Below, piece by piece: positions 33,228 through 41,604 of a stretch of DNA of 64,000 nt. The first letter of the stretch is position 1. Each line of letters begins with the position of its first letter. The notes beneath the pieces are model-generated. The model was not told where the DNA came from. It worked only from the letters and a program-made list of their open reading frames with translations, and made no database searches. This DNA comes from Longilinea arvoryzae. GTDB taxonomy: Bacteria; Chloroflexota; Anaerolineae; Anaerolineales; Anaerolineaceae. Position numbers and translations under genes: made by a program. The stretch covers positions 1,192,475 to 1,256,474 of the forward strand of contig NZ_DF967972.1 in NCBI RefSeq assembly GCF_001050235.1, read 5' to 3'.

Positions 33228-34646
33228 ATGGGTATGACAAAGGATTCGGAAAAGTATTTCAACCAGGTAGCTGGTAAATGGGATGAACTTCGCAGCGGGT
33301 ATTTCGGCCTGGAGGTCCGCGACGCCGCCATTGCGCACGCGTATTTGCGGCCCGAAATGGTCGTCGCCGACGTCGGCGCGGGGACGGGCTTCCTCAGCGC
33401 CGGATTGGCGTCGCGAGTGGCCAAAGTGTACGCGCTGGACGCCTCGCAGGCCATGCTGGACGTGGCGCAGCGCAATCTGGCCGACTTCGATAATGTGGTC
33501 TTCCAGCAGGCGGAGGGGCTTTCGCTGCCGCTGCCGGACGCCAGCCTGGACGCGGTCTTTGCCAACATGTATCTGCACCACTGCGCCGATCCGTTGGCCG
33601 CCATTCGCGAGATGGTCCGGTTGCTCAAACCGGGCGGGCGGCTGGTCATCACAGACCTGGACAAGCACACGAATTCCTGGATGAAGGCTGAAATGGCCGA
33701 TGTGTGGCTGGGTTTCGAGCGCGACAGGGTGCGCGCCTGGCTGCGTGAAAGCGGCCTGGTGAACGTGCTGGTCGACTGCACCGGCCAGTCCTGCTGCGCC
33801 GCGTCGGAGGCGGATTCGCAGAACAGCCGGGCCGACATCAGCGTGTTCGTGGCGGCGGGTACCCGGCGGGTCAGCATGCGCGATGACGTCGAGCAAGCCT
33901 ATTCGGCGGCCGCCAGCGGCGGCTGCGGCTGCGGCGGAGGATCGAGCTGCTGCGGCGTGGAGACCGACCTTCAAGATGTGAGCATCCTGCCGGATTACAC
34001 TGAGGCCGACCTCGAAGGCATGCCGTTGGAAGCCAAGGAAATCTCGCTGGGGTGCGGCAATCCGCTGGCACTGGCGGCGTTGAAACCCGGCGAGGTGGTG
34101 CTGGATATCGGCAGTGGGGGCGGGTTGGATTCTTTCCTGGCGGCCCAGCGAGTGGCGCCCGACGGACGGGTGATCGGTGTGGACATGACGCCGGCCATGC
34201 TCGAACGCGCCCGTGCCGCGGCCCAGCGCGCCGGCATTGCCAACGTCGAATTCCGCGAGGGGCAGGCTGAAGCGCTGCCGGTGGGCGGCGGGATGGTCGA
34301 TGTGGTCATTTCGAACTGCGTGATCAACCTGGTCGAGGACAAAGGCCAGGCCTTCCGCGAGGCCTTCCGGGTGCTCAAAACCGGCGGCCGGTTGGAGATC
34401 AGCGACGTGGTCACAAGCGCGGCGCTGCCGCAAAACCTGCGCGAGAACCCCGGCGAATGGTCGGCCTGCGTCAGCGGCGCGCTGCCCGAGAAGGAATATC
34501 TCGATCTGGTACGCGAGGCGGGTTTTGTGGACGTAACAGCCCGGCGCAGCGCCGATAACGGCGTGGTGGACGGGACGCAAATCTACAGTCTCAAGGTGTC
34601 GGCGCGCAAACCGGCGGGTGGCTGCGGCGGTTCGGGGTGCTGTTAA
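33228..34646 (+). CDS. arsM: Two-domain protein: SAM methyltransferase fused to arsenite methyltransferase ArsM
   Basis: 472 residues. The N-terminal half (about 1-215) is a SAM methyltransferase with VADVGAGTGFL (46-56) and YLHHC. A Cys/Gly linker follows (about 232-246, GGCGCGGGSSCCG). The C-terminal half (about 255-470) is ArsM, with VVLDIGSGGGLDSF and the three catalytic cysteines, Cys276 (LGCGNP), Cys364 (SNCVINL) and Cys414 (SACVSGAL). A CGGSGCC tail ends the protein. ArsM methylates As(III) with SAM and thiols; the partner domain's substrate is unknown. GGGAAGGGAA lies upstream of the ATG at 33228. Confidence 0.9.
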   Translation: MGMTKDSEKYFNQVAGKWDELRSGYFGLEVRDAAIAHAYLRPEMVVADVGAGTGFLSAGLASRVAKVYALDASQAMLDVAQRNLADFDNVVFQQAEGLSLPLPDASLDAVFANMYLHHCADPLAAIREMVRLLKPGGRLVITDLDKHTNSWMKAEMADVWLGFERDRVRAWLRESGLVNVLVDCTGQSCCAASEADSQNSRADISVFVAAGTRRVSMRDDVEQAYSAAASGGCGCGGGSSCCGVETDLQDVSILPDYTEADLEGMPLEAKEISLGCGNPLALAALKPGEVVLDIGSGGGLDSFLAAQRVAPDGRVIGVDMTPAMLERARAAAQRAGIANVEFREGQAEALPVGGGMVDVVISNCVINLVEDKGQAFREAFRVLKTGGRLEISDVVTSAALPQNLRENPGEWSACVSGALPEKEYLDLVREAGFVDVTARRSADNGVVDGTQIYSLKVSARKPAGGCGGSGCC

Positions 34647-34652
34647 GAGGAT

Positions 34653-34835
34653 TCACCACGGAGACACGGAGTACACGGAGAAGAAGAAAAGAGAGAAAGA
34701 AAAGACAGTAAATACAAAGAACCTGGCACAATATAAGGAGCTGTTTGTAAATGTAAATAAAAAAGATGCGGGAATGAACTATCATTCCCGCATCTTTTAT
34801 CTAGCTAGTTATTTCTTCTCCGTGTCTCCGTGGTG
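34653..34835. repeat. Dispersed hairpin repeat, CACGGAG type, copy 4
   Basis: Left arm CACCACGGAGACACGGAG with extension (34654-34684) and inverted right arm CTTCTCCGTGTCTCCGTGG (34815 onward). It fills the gap between the convergent arsM and permease genes and carries a perfect terminator hairpin inside. Confidence 0.85.
34761..34798. terminator. Bidirectional terminator inside repeat copy 4
   Basis: AAAAGATGCGGGAATG pairs perfectly with CATTCCCGCATCTTTT across AACTAT. Each strand has a T run after a GC-rich 12-base core, so it can stop transcription from both arsM and the permease gene. Confidence 0.9.
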
Positions 34836-34858
34836 ATTAATCTTCCAGCCTATATCGA

Positions 34859-36187
34859 TTAAGCTGCCACAAAAGCTCCGAAGATCCAGCCGGCGACGGT
34901 CGCCAGCACGGCCACCAGGCCGACGTACAGACCGGTTTTCTTGCGGCCCATGATCTTGTTCAAAACGAGGATGGATTGCAGCGAGAGCTCGGGGTCGGCC
35001 AGCAGGTAAGCCAGCAGCGGGCCGCGCGCCATGCCCAGGTCGAGGAACATTTTGGCCACCGGCACTTCGACCAGGGTGGGGAAATACATGAACACGCCGA
35101 AGATCACGCCGGCGAAGTTGGCCAGCAGGGTGTTACGGCCGGCCAGCGATTGCACCCATTGGGATGGGATGATATTCTTGGCAGCGCCGGCCAGAAACAC
35201 GCCGACGATGAGCAGTGGGAAAATCTGCTTGACGAATTTCCAGGTTTCCCAGATCCAGCCGGTCAGATCGTCGCGGTCGAGGCGGGTCGCGCCCAGCCAG
35301 CCGATGGCGGCCAGCAGGAGAATTTCGGCCATGAAACGCCCGTTCAGTCCCAGGGCCAGGCTTCCGGCTTTCTCCACCGGCGCGGCGATGAGGATGGTGA
35401 GCCCGATGGCAATCAGGGCGGCCAATGTCCAGCCGTCGAAGCGGTCGTAGATTTTTTCGAAGCCCTTCCAGGCCAGCAGGCCGATCAGGATCATCATCAA
35501 AATCAGGGCGGCACCCTGCAGCGACAGCCCGGCCGAGGCCAGGCTGCTCACCAGCCCGCTGTCGGCGGCGAACGGCAGGTTCAGGTCGGCAAAGGGTTTC
35601 GTCAACAGGTCGACCTGCAGGGTGCCGGCCACCAGCACCAGCGCCAGCAACGCCAGCAAACCCCACACCACCGGGCGCACCCGGGCGGTCTGATCGAAGA
35701 CGCCGCTGTCTTCCATTTCCTGGGCGCGCCGGGCTTCTTCGCGGCGATAGACCCAGGCCATGATCAGGCCGATGAGGATGCCAAAGCCGATCGAGAGAAT
35801 CAGGCGGGCCAGGGCGACGTCGAAGCCGATGGCTGCGCCGGTGTAGGTGATCGCCAGGATATTGATGGCCGGGCCGACGAACAGGAAGGTGACCGCCGGG
35901 CCAAGACCGGCGCCGCGCTTCCAGATGCCGGCAAAAAGCGGCAGGATGGTGCAGGAGCACACCGCCAGGATGAAACCGCCGAAGGCGGCCGCCGGGTAGC
36001 TGATCCATTTCGAGGCCCGTGGGCCTAGGTAGCGGGTGACGGCTTCCTTGGGCAGCAGGGCGCTGAGGAAGCCGGCGATGACGAAGGCCGGCACCAGGCA
36101 CAGCAGCACGTGCGCGGCCATATAATCCAGCAGGCTCAACCAGCCGGCGCGAAGTAATTCCAGTAGTACAGGTAAAATATGGGTCAT
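34859..36187 (-). CDS. ArsP/DUF318-type permease
   Basis: 442 residues, about ten membrane segments in two halves. The family hallmark CSCTILPLFAGIWKRGAGLGPAVTFLF (about 97-123) is present, with the mirrored second-half motif YFPTLVEVPVAKMFLDLGM. These permeases include ArsP exporters of trivalent methylated or aromatic arsenicals, and others of unknown substrate. Being the last gene of an arsR-radical SAM-acr3-thioredoxin series, and facing an ArsM gene, export of methylarsenite is a reasonable inference. Larger than classic ArsP (about 320-350 residues). Confidence 0.85.
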   Translation of the reverse strand: MTHILPVLLELLRAGWLSLLDYMAAHVLLCLVPAFVIAGFLSALLPKEAVTRYLGPRASKWISYPAAAFGGFILAVCSCTILPLFAGIWKRGAGLGPAVTFLFVGPAINILAITYTGAAIGFDVALARLILSIGFGILIGLIMAWVYRREEARRAQEMEDSGVFDQTARVRPVVWGLLALLALVLVAGTLQVDLLTKPFADLNLPFAADSGLVSSLASAGLSLQGAALILMMILIGLLAWKGFEKIYDRFDGWTLAALIAIGLTILIAAPVEKAGSLALGLNGRFMAEILLLAAIGWLGATRLDRDDLTGWIWETWKFVKQIFPLLIVGVFLAGAAKNIIPSQWVQSLAGRNTLLANFAGVIFGVFMYFPTLVEVPVAKMFLDLGMARGPLLAYLLADPELSLQSILVLNKIMGRKKTGLYVGLVAVLATVAGWIFGAFVAA

Positions 36188-36197
36188 CGGATGAATG

Positions 36198-36323
36198 CCA
36201 CAGAGATCACAGAGGACACAGAGAGGGAAAAAAGAACACAGAGATTCAGGATGGAAGAAGAACGCGCATTCGTTTACTTCTTCTCTCTTCTTAAAATCTC
36301 TGTGGTCTCTGTGTCCTCTGGGG
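36198..36323. repeat. Dispersed hairpin repeat, CACAGAG type, copy 5
   Basis: Left arm CCACAGAGATCACAGAGG with following ACACAGAGAG (36198-36225) and inverted right arm CTCTGTGGTCTCTGTGTCC (36297 onward). The right arm ends at the stop codon of the thioredoxin-like gene and the left arm lies just before the permease start, so the element occupies the whole gap. Confidence 0.8.
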
Positions 36324-36560
36324 TTATCTCTTCAGCCAGCCCGCAATTTCGGACTTGGGCGGGATGCGGCCGGATGAAAGGACCTTCTCATCCACCACCA
36401 GCGCCGGGGTGGAGAGAATCGGGTATTTCATGATCTCGGTGTGATCGGTGACGGCGATGAACTCGGCATCCAGTTTCAAATCCGCGACGACCTCGCGGGT
36501 CAGGGCTTCAAGACGGTGGCAGTTGGCGCAGCCGCCGCCCAGAATCTTAATGGTTAACAT
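36324..36560 (-). CDS. Small thioredoxin-like protein (MTH895/redox-active disulfide type)
   Basis: 78 residues from the ATG at 36560, which has GAGGAAAA upstream. The fold is the short thioredoxin form: KILGGGCANCHRLEAL with the CANC active site (11-14), DAEFIAVTD, the cis-Pro in ILSTPALVVDEKVLSSGRIP. Such proteins are often linked to arsenic permease genes, where they may supply thiol reducing power to arsenate reduction or permease cysteines. It lies between acr3 and the ArsP-like permease on one strand. Confidence 0.9.
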   Translation of the reverse strand: MLTIKILGGGCANCHRLEALTREVVADLKLDAEFIAVTDHTEIMKYPILSTPALVVDEKVLSSGRIPPKSEIAGWLKR

Positions 36561-36582
36561 TTTTCCTCTTTTATCTCGAAAG

Positions 36583-37674
36583 TTATTTTGTTCCCGTGGC
36601 CTGAGCCGGGGATGCAAGCGGTTTGGCGAACAGTCTGCGCTGCAGGGCGAAGGCCACATTGACCAGGCCGATCATCACCGGCACTTCGACCAGCGGGCCG
36701 ATGACGGCGGTGAAAGCCTGCCCGGAGGAGATGCCGAAGACGGCCACGGCCACGGCGATGGCCAGCTCGAAGTTGTTGCTGGCAGCGGTGAACGAGAGCG
36801 TGGTGGTCTTGCGCGCATCGGCGCCGACGACCTTGCCCATGACGAAGCTGACCAGGAACATGATGACGAAGTAGAACAGCAGCGGGATGGCGATGCGCAC
36901 CACGTCGCCGGGGATGGTCAGGATGAGCTTGCCCTTGAGGCTGAACATGACCAGGATGGTGAAGAGCAGCGCAACCAGCGTGATGGGGCTGATCTTGGGG
37001 ATGAATTTGTTGTAATACCAGTCTTTACCCTTGGCCTTCACCAGGATCAGACGGGTGAGAAACCCGGCCAGGAAGGGAATGCCCAGGTAGATGAACACCG
37101 TCTTGGCCAGTTCGCCGATCCGAATATCGACCTGGCTGCCGCGCGGCAGGCCGAACCAGGTGGGCAGCACGGTGATGAATACATAGGCGTAGACGCTGTA
37201 GAAGAGCACCTGGAAGATCGAGTTGAAGGCTACCAGGCCGGCGGCGTATTCGGTATCGCCCTTGGCCAGTTCATTCCAGACGATGACCATGGCGATGCAG
37301 CGCGCCAGGCCGATCATGATCAGGCCTTCCATGTAGGCCGGTTTGTCGCGCAGGAAGAGGATCGCCAGGGCGAACATCAAAATGGGCCCCAGGATCCAGT
37401 TCTGGACCAGCGACAGTGCCAGCACCTTCCAGTTGCGGAAGACGTCGCCCAGTTCGTCGTAATGCACCTTGGCCAGCGGCGGGTACATCATCAGGATCAG
37501 GCCGATGGCAATGGGAATGTTGGTGGTGCCGACCTGGAACCGGTTGATGAAATTTTCCACGCCGGGCAGCAGCGCGCCCAGACCGACGCCGACGGCCATC
37601 GCCAGGAAGATCCAGAGCGTCAGGAGGCGATCGGTGGTGGAAAGACGTTGAGACAGTGGTTTTTCAGCGGTCAT
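36583..37674 (-). CDS. acr3: Arsenite efflux transporter Acr3
   Basis: 363 residues, about ten membrane segments. Family signatures: LFIALAM-like start, [14 protein letters not shown], the essential Cys in [17 protein letters not shown] and the Glu-containing [19 protein letters not shown]. It expels As(III) across the inner membrane. GAGGAG precedes the ATG at 37674. It follows the radical SAM gene by 25 bases and precedes the thioredoxin-like gene by 22, in one operon under the ArsR at 38944. Confidence 0.94.
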   Translation of the reverse strand: MTAEKPLSQRLSTTDRLLTLWIFLAMAVGVGLGALLPGVENFINRFQVGTTNIPIAIGLILMMYPPLAKVHYDELGDVFRNWKVLALSLVQNWILGPILMFALAILFLRDKPAYMEGLIMIGLARCIAMVIVWNELAKGDTEYAAGLVAFNSIFQVLFYSVYAYVFITVLPTWFGLPRGSQVDIRIGELAKTVFIYLGIPFLAGFLTRLILVKAKGKDWYYNKFIPKISPITLVALLFTILVMFSLKGKLILTIPGDVVRIAIPLLFYFVIMFLVSFVMGKVVGADARKTTTLSFTAASNNFELAIAVAVAVFGISSGQAFTAVIGPLVEVPVMIGLVNVAFALQRRLFAKPLASPAQATGTK

Positions 37675-37699
37675 GGTGGTTCTCCTCACAATAATGGAA

Positions 37700-38947
37700 T
37701 TACGGACATTGAATAATACCCTGCGCCCACAGACACCCTCCGCAGGCGGGCAGAGAATTTCCAAAGCAATCTTCGACGTTTTGATACGAATTTTCGCAGG
37801 TGTTGCAGGTGACGCAGGGTGAAAAGTCGAAGTCGAGCAGGCGTTCGCGCAGCGCGCGGTAGGTGGGGTCGAGCCACAGGTCTGGCAAATCCCGCTCGTT
37901 CAGATTCCCAACCGTATAGGCGTGCGAACGGCGCAGGTGATCGTCCAGGTAGCTGTCATGGCCGTGCAGCAGCGGCAGGCACGGGCTGACGGCGCCGTCC
38001 CAACGGATCGAAAGGCTGCCTTTGGCGATGAAAGGGCAGGTCTTCATGCGTTTACCCGGGGTCAGGCCGTCCAGGTTCAGGGTGCAACCGGTGCGCTGGG
38101 CTTCGGCCAGCGCCGCGCCGACTGCGGGGCTGAAATCGATGCGCGGGAAATCGACCGCCGGTCGGGCGCCGGATTCGGGCGGTTCGTACTGGCTGCGCTC
38201 GTAAAGCTCCTCGGCGCGCAGTTCGGCCGTGTGCGCCAGTACATTGCTGACCGAAAAGCGCCGGGCGCCCAGCGACAGGCCCAGGCGCAGCACGGCCGGC
38301 ATGTCGGCGATGTTGCGGCGCATGGCCACGAAGGCGATGCCCAACTGCGGGCGATCGCTGCCGATCCGGTCGCGCAGCTTCCGCAGGCGATTCAGGTTGT
38401 CGAGCACATGCGGCAGTTCTTCGGCCAGGCGTACGTCCGAGTAACTCTCGGGCGTGGCGCCGTCCAGCGAAACCCACAGCGTATCGACGCCGGCGTCGAT
38501 GAGGGCCGCGGACCGGGCTTCATCCAGCAGGACGCCGTTGCTGATGAGTTCAACCGGCGCGCCCAGTTCGCGCACCTGGCGGATCATCTCGATCAGACGC
38601 GGGTGGGCCAGCGGCTCGCCGTAGCCGCCGAAGAAGACCAGCGGCCGGGGCGAAAAATGCTTCAGCCCGTCCAGCACGCGCTGGAAAATGTCCGGCTGCA
38701 TCCAGCCCGGCGTCTCGTCCCACACATTGCGCATGCAGGTGGCGCAGTCCAGGTTGCACAGGTCGGTCGGTTCGATGTAGACGCGGGCCAGCCGGTCCGT
38801 GGAACGCAGCAGGCGCACGTCGCCGCCCTCGATGAGGTACGCGGCCCGCCCGCCGGGCTGCAGTCCCAGTTCGGCCATCAGATCGGGCGGCAGATTCAGG
38901 TTGCCCCGGGCGTCCACCTCCAGCCAGCCATCCGGGCGCGGTGTCAT
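37700..38947 (-). CDS. Radical SAM/SPASM protein with N-terminal AbrB-like domain
   Basis: 415 residues. Residues 1-45 look like an AbrB/SpoVT swapped-hairpin domain ([30 protein letters not shown]). The radical SAM core follows with the cluster motif CNLDCATC (CxxxCxxC, about 65-72), [21 protein letters not shown] and [10 protein letters not shown]. The C-terminus is a SPASM-like Cys cluster ([20 protein letters not shown], then CGGC). It resembles the maturases of tungsten/aldehyde oxidoreductases, but no such enzyme is nearby. Its start overlaps the arsR stop (ATGA), so it is coupled to arsenic regulation. Role unknown. Confidence 0.8.
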   Translation of the reverse strand: MTPRPDGWLEVDARGNLNLPPDLMAELGLQPGGRAAYLIEGGDVRLLRSTDRLARVYIEPTDLCNLDCATCMRNVWDETPGWMQPDIFQRVLDGLKHFSPRPLVFFGGYGEPLAHPRLIEMIRQVRELGAPVELISNGVLLDEARSAALIDAGVDTLWVSLDGATPESYSDVRLAEELPHVLDNLNRLRKLRDRIGSDRPQLGIAFVAMRRNIADMPAVLRLGLSLGARRFSVSNVLAHTAELRAEELYERSQYEPPESGARPAVDFPRIDFSPAVGAALAEAQRTGCTLNLDGLTPGKRMKTCPFIAKGSLSIRWDGAVSPCLPLLHGHDSYLDDHLRRSHAYTVGNLNERDLPDLWLDPTYRALRERLLDFDFSPCVTCNTCENSYQNVEDCFGNSLPACGGCLWAQGIIQCP

Positions 38948-39351
38948 GCGCAGTCCTCGTCCACGCCGGAGCAGGAAGTGTTCGGATCGCAGGCAGCGTT
39001 GCAGTGCGGGCATGGGCAGGGTGCAAGAGGCTGGCAAGGCGGCTGCAGCGCGGCCGGGTCGAGCCCGCTCAGTCGGGCGGCCAGATGGAAAAACTCGAGC
39101 AGGTCAGGGCGCTCCAGGTGATAGTAGATGTTGCGGCCTTCGCGGCTGGCGCTGACCAGCCCGGCGTCGCGCAACAGCATGAGGTGCTGGGAGATGGCCG
39201 CCTGGCGCAGGCCGAGGTAGGCTTCCAGGTGGCAGACGCAGGCCTCTTCGCGGGCCAGCAGGAGCAGGATCTGGATGCGCGCCGGTTGGCCGAGCGTGCG
39301 GAAGAGGGCGGATATGGATTCTTCGGTGGGAGTGGGGGATGATATATTCAT
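38944..39351 (-). CDS. arsR: ArsR-family repressor (classical CVC metal site)
   Basis: 135 residues. Winged helix with LFRTLGQPARIQILLLLAREEACVCHLEAYLGLRQAAISQHLMLLRDAGLV. The ACVCHLE segment corresponds to the classical ArsR As(III) site ELCVCDL. A Cys-rich C-terminus (PCPCPHCNAACDP, then more Cys) adds further metal ligands. It heads the operon arsR-radical SAM-acr3-thioredoxin-permease. Its operator overlaps its own start codon, so binding blocks transcription start directly. Confidence 0.93.
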   Translation of the reverse strand: MNISSPTPTEESISALFRTLGQPARIQILLLLAREEACVCHLEAYLGLRQAAISQHLMLLRDAGLVSASREGRNIYYHLERPDLLEFFHLAARLSGLDPAALQPPCQPLAPCPCPHCNAACDPNTSCSGVDEDCA

Positions 39352-39391
39352 AAAATTGAATATATTTTACGCGGAATTGCGATTCGCGCAA
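39342..39391 (-). promoter_or_regulatory. Promoter and operator of the second ars operon
   Basis: Reverse strand: TTGCGC (39391-39386), 16 bases, TAAAAT (39369-39364). A perfect inverted repeat ATATATTCA-N6-TGAATATAT (39342-39365) spans the end of the -10 box and the start codon. The mRNA leader would be only a few bases long, so translation is nearly leaderless. Confidence 0.8.
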
Positions 39392-39406
39392 GGGGAGAAA
39401 AGAATG

Positions 39407-39429
39407 CCACAGAGTTCACAGAGGAAGAG
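39407..39429. repeat. Solo arm of the dispersed repeat
   Basis: CCACAGAGTTCACAGAGG followed by AAGAG. No inverted partner is found within 300 bases. The rest of the gap up to 39636 has only weak hairpins (AGAGG/CCTCT at 39570-39587) and no gene. Confidence 0.6.
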
Positions 39430-39636
39430 TGAGGAAGAATAGAATTGCCGGATACGGCAAAGGAGAGATCGTAGCGGGAATGACCGAAAATAATCGAATT
39501 CAGCACCCGGCGCGGAAAATGAAAAGCCTTGTGCCATAAGGGAGGGTTTTCACAGGAATAATCCCGTGTGAGAGGCCAACCAACCTCTATCCGGAAAATG
39601 TCCTTTTTATTTTCTTTGCCCTAGACAGTCGACGAG

Positions 39637-39996
39637 TTACCCGAAACGGTCCACCAAAATTCCGGCAGCCAATAAAAAGCCAGCCATCAGTCCAAAGAAT
39701 ATCAGCATCGAATAGACCTGCAGGGTATCCGCCATCCAGCGCTGGTTGCGTTGGTGCAGGTTCGGATCTCCGGCGCTTTGCGAATACACCGTCTTGAAAT
39801 CCGAGCGCATCCGGTAACCGCCCATCAGGTCGAGCAGACCAATGAAAATGAGAATGCCACTCGCGAGGAAAAGACCGTTGCTGTATAGAACTGCATTTCG
39901 CGCGCCGGCCAGATAGATCACCAGCGATAACCCCACGCCGATGAGCGCGGCCATTCCGAACGCTTTCACGAGCAGTCTGAGAATGTGTTTCGCCAT
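39637..39996 (-). CDS. Hypothetical membrane protein, 119 residues
   Basis: Three hydrophobic segments at about 12-31, 38-60 and 94-115, with a polar central loop (YRMRSDFKTVYSQSAGDPNLHQRNQRW). The pattern is loosely like small DUF3899-type membrane proteins but I cannot assign it. AGGAG lies 8 bases before the ATG. It follows arsC by about 90 bases on the same strand and may be cotranscribed with it; a link to arsenic is only positional. Confidence 0.65.
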   Translation of the reverse strand: MAKHILRLLVKAFGMAALIGVGLSLVIYLAGARNAVLYSNGLFLASGILIFIGLLDLMGGYRMRSDFKTVYSQSAGDPNLHQRNQRWMADTLQVYSMLIFFGLMAGFLLAAGILVDRFG

Positions 39997-40088
39997 TGTT
40001 TTCTCCTAAAAAATAACCCGGGCACCTTGCGGGTGCAATCCAGCCCGGAAAAGGAGGAGGTTGAAGCGAAGAAAATTAGCGGATAACC

Positions 40089-40508
40089 CTAGATTGTTGT
40101 TTTCAGATATTCCAGCAGCCGAAGGCGCATGACATCACGCACCTGGCGGAAGACAGCCAGCACTTCAGCCGGGCTGCCCTCGACCCTGGCCGGATCGGGG
40201 AAGCCGATGTGCATGCGCTGCCCTTTGCCCAGCCAGACCGGACAGTTCGGCTCGGCGTCGCCGCAAACGGTGATGACCTGGTCGAAGGACTGCCCGCGGA
40301 AGATCTCTACGGATTTGGATTCGCCGTGGTGCTGAATGCCGATCTCGGCCAGCGCCTGCAGCGCCAGCGGATGGACGAAGCCGGTCGGCGCGCTGCCGGC
40401 GCTGAAGGCGGTCCAGCGGTCGCCGGCGAAGTGGTTGACGATGGCTTCAGCCATCTGAGAGCGGCAGGAGTTGCCGGTGCACAGGAAAAGGACGCGTTTT
40501 GGAGGTAT
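40089..40508 (-). CDS. arsC: Arsenate reductase ArsC (low-MW phosphatase type), apparent AUA start
   Basis: 139 residues if translation starts at ATA (40508). The P-loop CTGNSCRSQMAEA (catalytic Cys about 10, Cys15) lies upstream of the first in-frame ATG (40454), which would delete the active site. No ATG, GTG or TTG occurs in frame before the P-loop. AAAGGA lies exactly 8 bases before the ATA codon. Downstream features are standard: VITVCGDAEPNCPVW (second redox Cys pair) and IGFPDPARVEGS. The enzyme reduces As(V) to As(III) for Acr3. The ribosome site overlaps the end of the upstream methyltransferase gene. Confidence 0.85.
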   Translation of the reverse strand: MPPKRVLFLCTGNSCRSQMAEAIVNHFAGDRWTAFSAGSAPTGFVHPLALQALAEIGIQHHGESKSVEIFRGQSFDQVITVCGDAEPNCPVWLGKGQRMHIGFPDPARVEGSPAEVLAVFRQVRDVMRLRLLEYLKTTI

Positions 40509-40513
40509 GGGAT

Positions 40514-41083
40514 CTATCCTTTTTCCACCAGCAGCCAGAGGGTATCGTCCTCACGGCGCAGGGTCAGACGGGCGGCGGGCACGCTGCGAAACAGGGCTTT
40601 GATGCGCGCGCTGCTGAGGAAGTGGCTGCGCATGAGCAGCAGCTTTTCACCCAACGCCAGCAGTTTGACGCCAAAGTGGTCCACGTCCGGCTCCTCGATA
40701 ACCAGACGACCGCCCGGGCGCAGCACGCGAAACAGCTCGTTTACGGTCTGCTGCGGATCGCGCACGTGATGCAGCGCATCCACCATGAGCACGCGGTCGA
40801 AGCTCGCGTCCGGGAAGGGCAGGCGTTCGACGGCGGCCCGGGTGGGTTTCAGGCCGCCCTTGTGTTCGGCCTGGCGCAGCATGCCCTGCGACATATCGGC
40901 CACGGTCAGGCGCGCGCCTTCCTTCGCCAGCATCTGGGCTACGCGGCCGGTGCCGCCGCCCGCGTCCAACACGCGCGCGCCTTGGAAGATCGCCAGCAGT
41001 TCGGTCAACGGCCCGGGCAGGGGTGGCGGAGTGATTTGCTCGTAGAACGGAGCGGCAAAATCAAAGTGGTCGAATCGGGGCAT
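40514..41083 (-). CDS. Class I SAM-dependent methyltransferase in the arsenic cluster
   Basis: 189 residues from the ATG at 41083. Motif I VLDAGGGTGRVAQML (about 37-51), ADMSQGML, the post-I acidic segment and LMVDALHHVRDPQQT are of the UbiE/Methyltransf_11 type. It lacks the ArsM cysteine triad, so it is unlikely to methylate arsenite in the ArsM way. It is directly upstream of arsC, whose ribosome site it overlaps. Its start is not strongly supported (AAGAGAG upstream). Confidence 0.85.
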   Translation of the reverse strand: MPRFDHFDFAAPFYEQITPPPLPGPLTELLAIFQGARVLDAGGGTGRVAQMLAKEGARLTVADMSQGMLRQAEHKGGLKPTRAAVERLPFPDASFDRVLMVDALHHVRDPQQTVNELFRVLRPGGRLVIEEPDVDHFGVKLLALGEKLLLMRSHFLSSARIKALFRSVPAARLTLRREDDTLWLLVEKG

Positions 41084-41115
41084 GGGACACTCTCTTAAAG
41101 GAGATAATAACCTCA

Positions 41116-41259
41116 GAGCCACAGAGATCACAGAGAAAGAAGAGTAGAAAAAGAAAAAAAGAAGAGCAAAAAACGGAAGAAGGTAAAAAGGACTGAATTC
41201 TAGATTCTCTTTTTCTCCTTCCCGCCCATCTTCTCCGTGTCCTCCGTGCCTCCGTGGTG
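41116..41259. repeat. Dispersed hairpin repeat, mixed type, copy 6
   Basis: Left arm of CACAGAG type (41116-41144) and inverted right arm of CACGGAG type (41230-41259). The right arm lies inside the 3' end of the next reverse-strand gene and supplies its last 20 or so codons. Confidence 0.8.
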
Positions 41260-41604
41260 AATCTCTTCAAACTGCCGGCGCGTGGCCAACAGCGCCGCCA
41301 GCAGCGCGACGAAGGTCAGCAAAACGATGGCGTCCACCCAGCCGAACTGATCGGCCAGCGTTGCCAGGATGTTGCCCAAGACCAGCAGGATGGACAGCGA
41401 GTAAAAGAAATTCGAACGCCGCGGGATGAGCCAGCCGGCCAGACCGAGCAGAAGCGCATCCACGAGCATCAGCGCGGCCACGACCGGCGGCGTGCCGTAG
41501 AAGAAGGTGAGCAGCCCGAATACGGCCATGGCGGCCGCCAGCAGAAAGAAGAGCGTTTGCGCCAGGCGAACGAGCCTGGATTGATTTTCGAAAATGGGAA
41601 CCAT
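41200..41604 (-). CDS. Hypothetical small membrane protein with repeat-derived tail
   Basis: 134 residues. Four hydrophobic segments between about residues 10 and 108 (LFFLLAAAMAVFGLLTFFY, VVAALMLVDALLLGLAGWL, YSLSILLVLGNILATLA, AIVLLTFVALLAALL). From about residue 113 the sequence (HHGGTEDTEKMGGKEKK) is translated from the repeat arm at 41230-41259 and is not part of the original fold. I do not recognise the family. Divergent from the aspartate kinase gene. Confidence 0.65.
   Translation of the reverse strand: MVPIFENQSRLVRLAQTLFFLLAAAMAVFGLLTFFYGTPPVVAALMLVDALLLGLAGWLIPRRSNFFYSLSILLVLGNILATLADQFGWVDAIVLLTFVALLAALLATRRQFEEIHHGGTEDTEKMGGKEKKRI

Noticed and set aside
37700-38947. Radical SAM protein as ArsS or ArsL
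   Set aside because: The AbrB-like N-terminus, canonical CxxxCxxC and SPASM cluster do not fit what I know of those enzymes.
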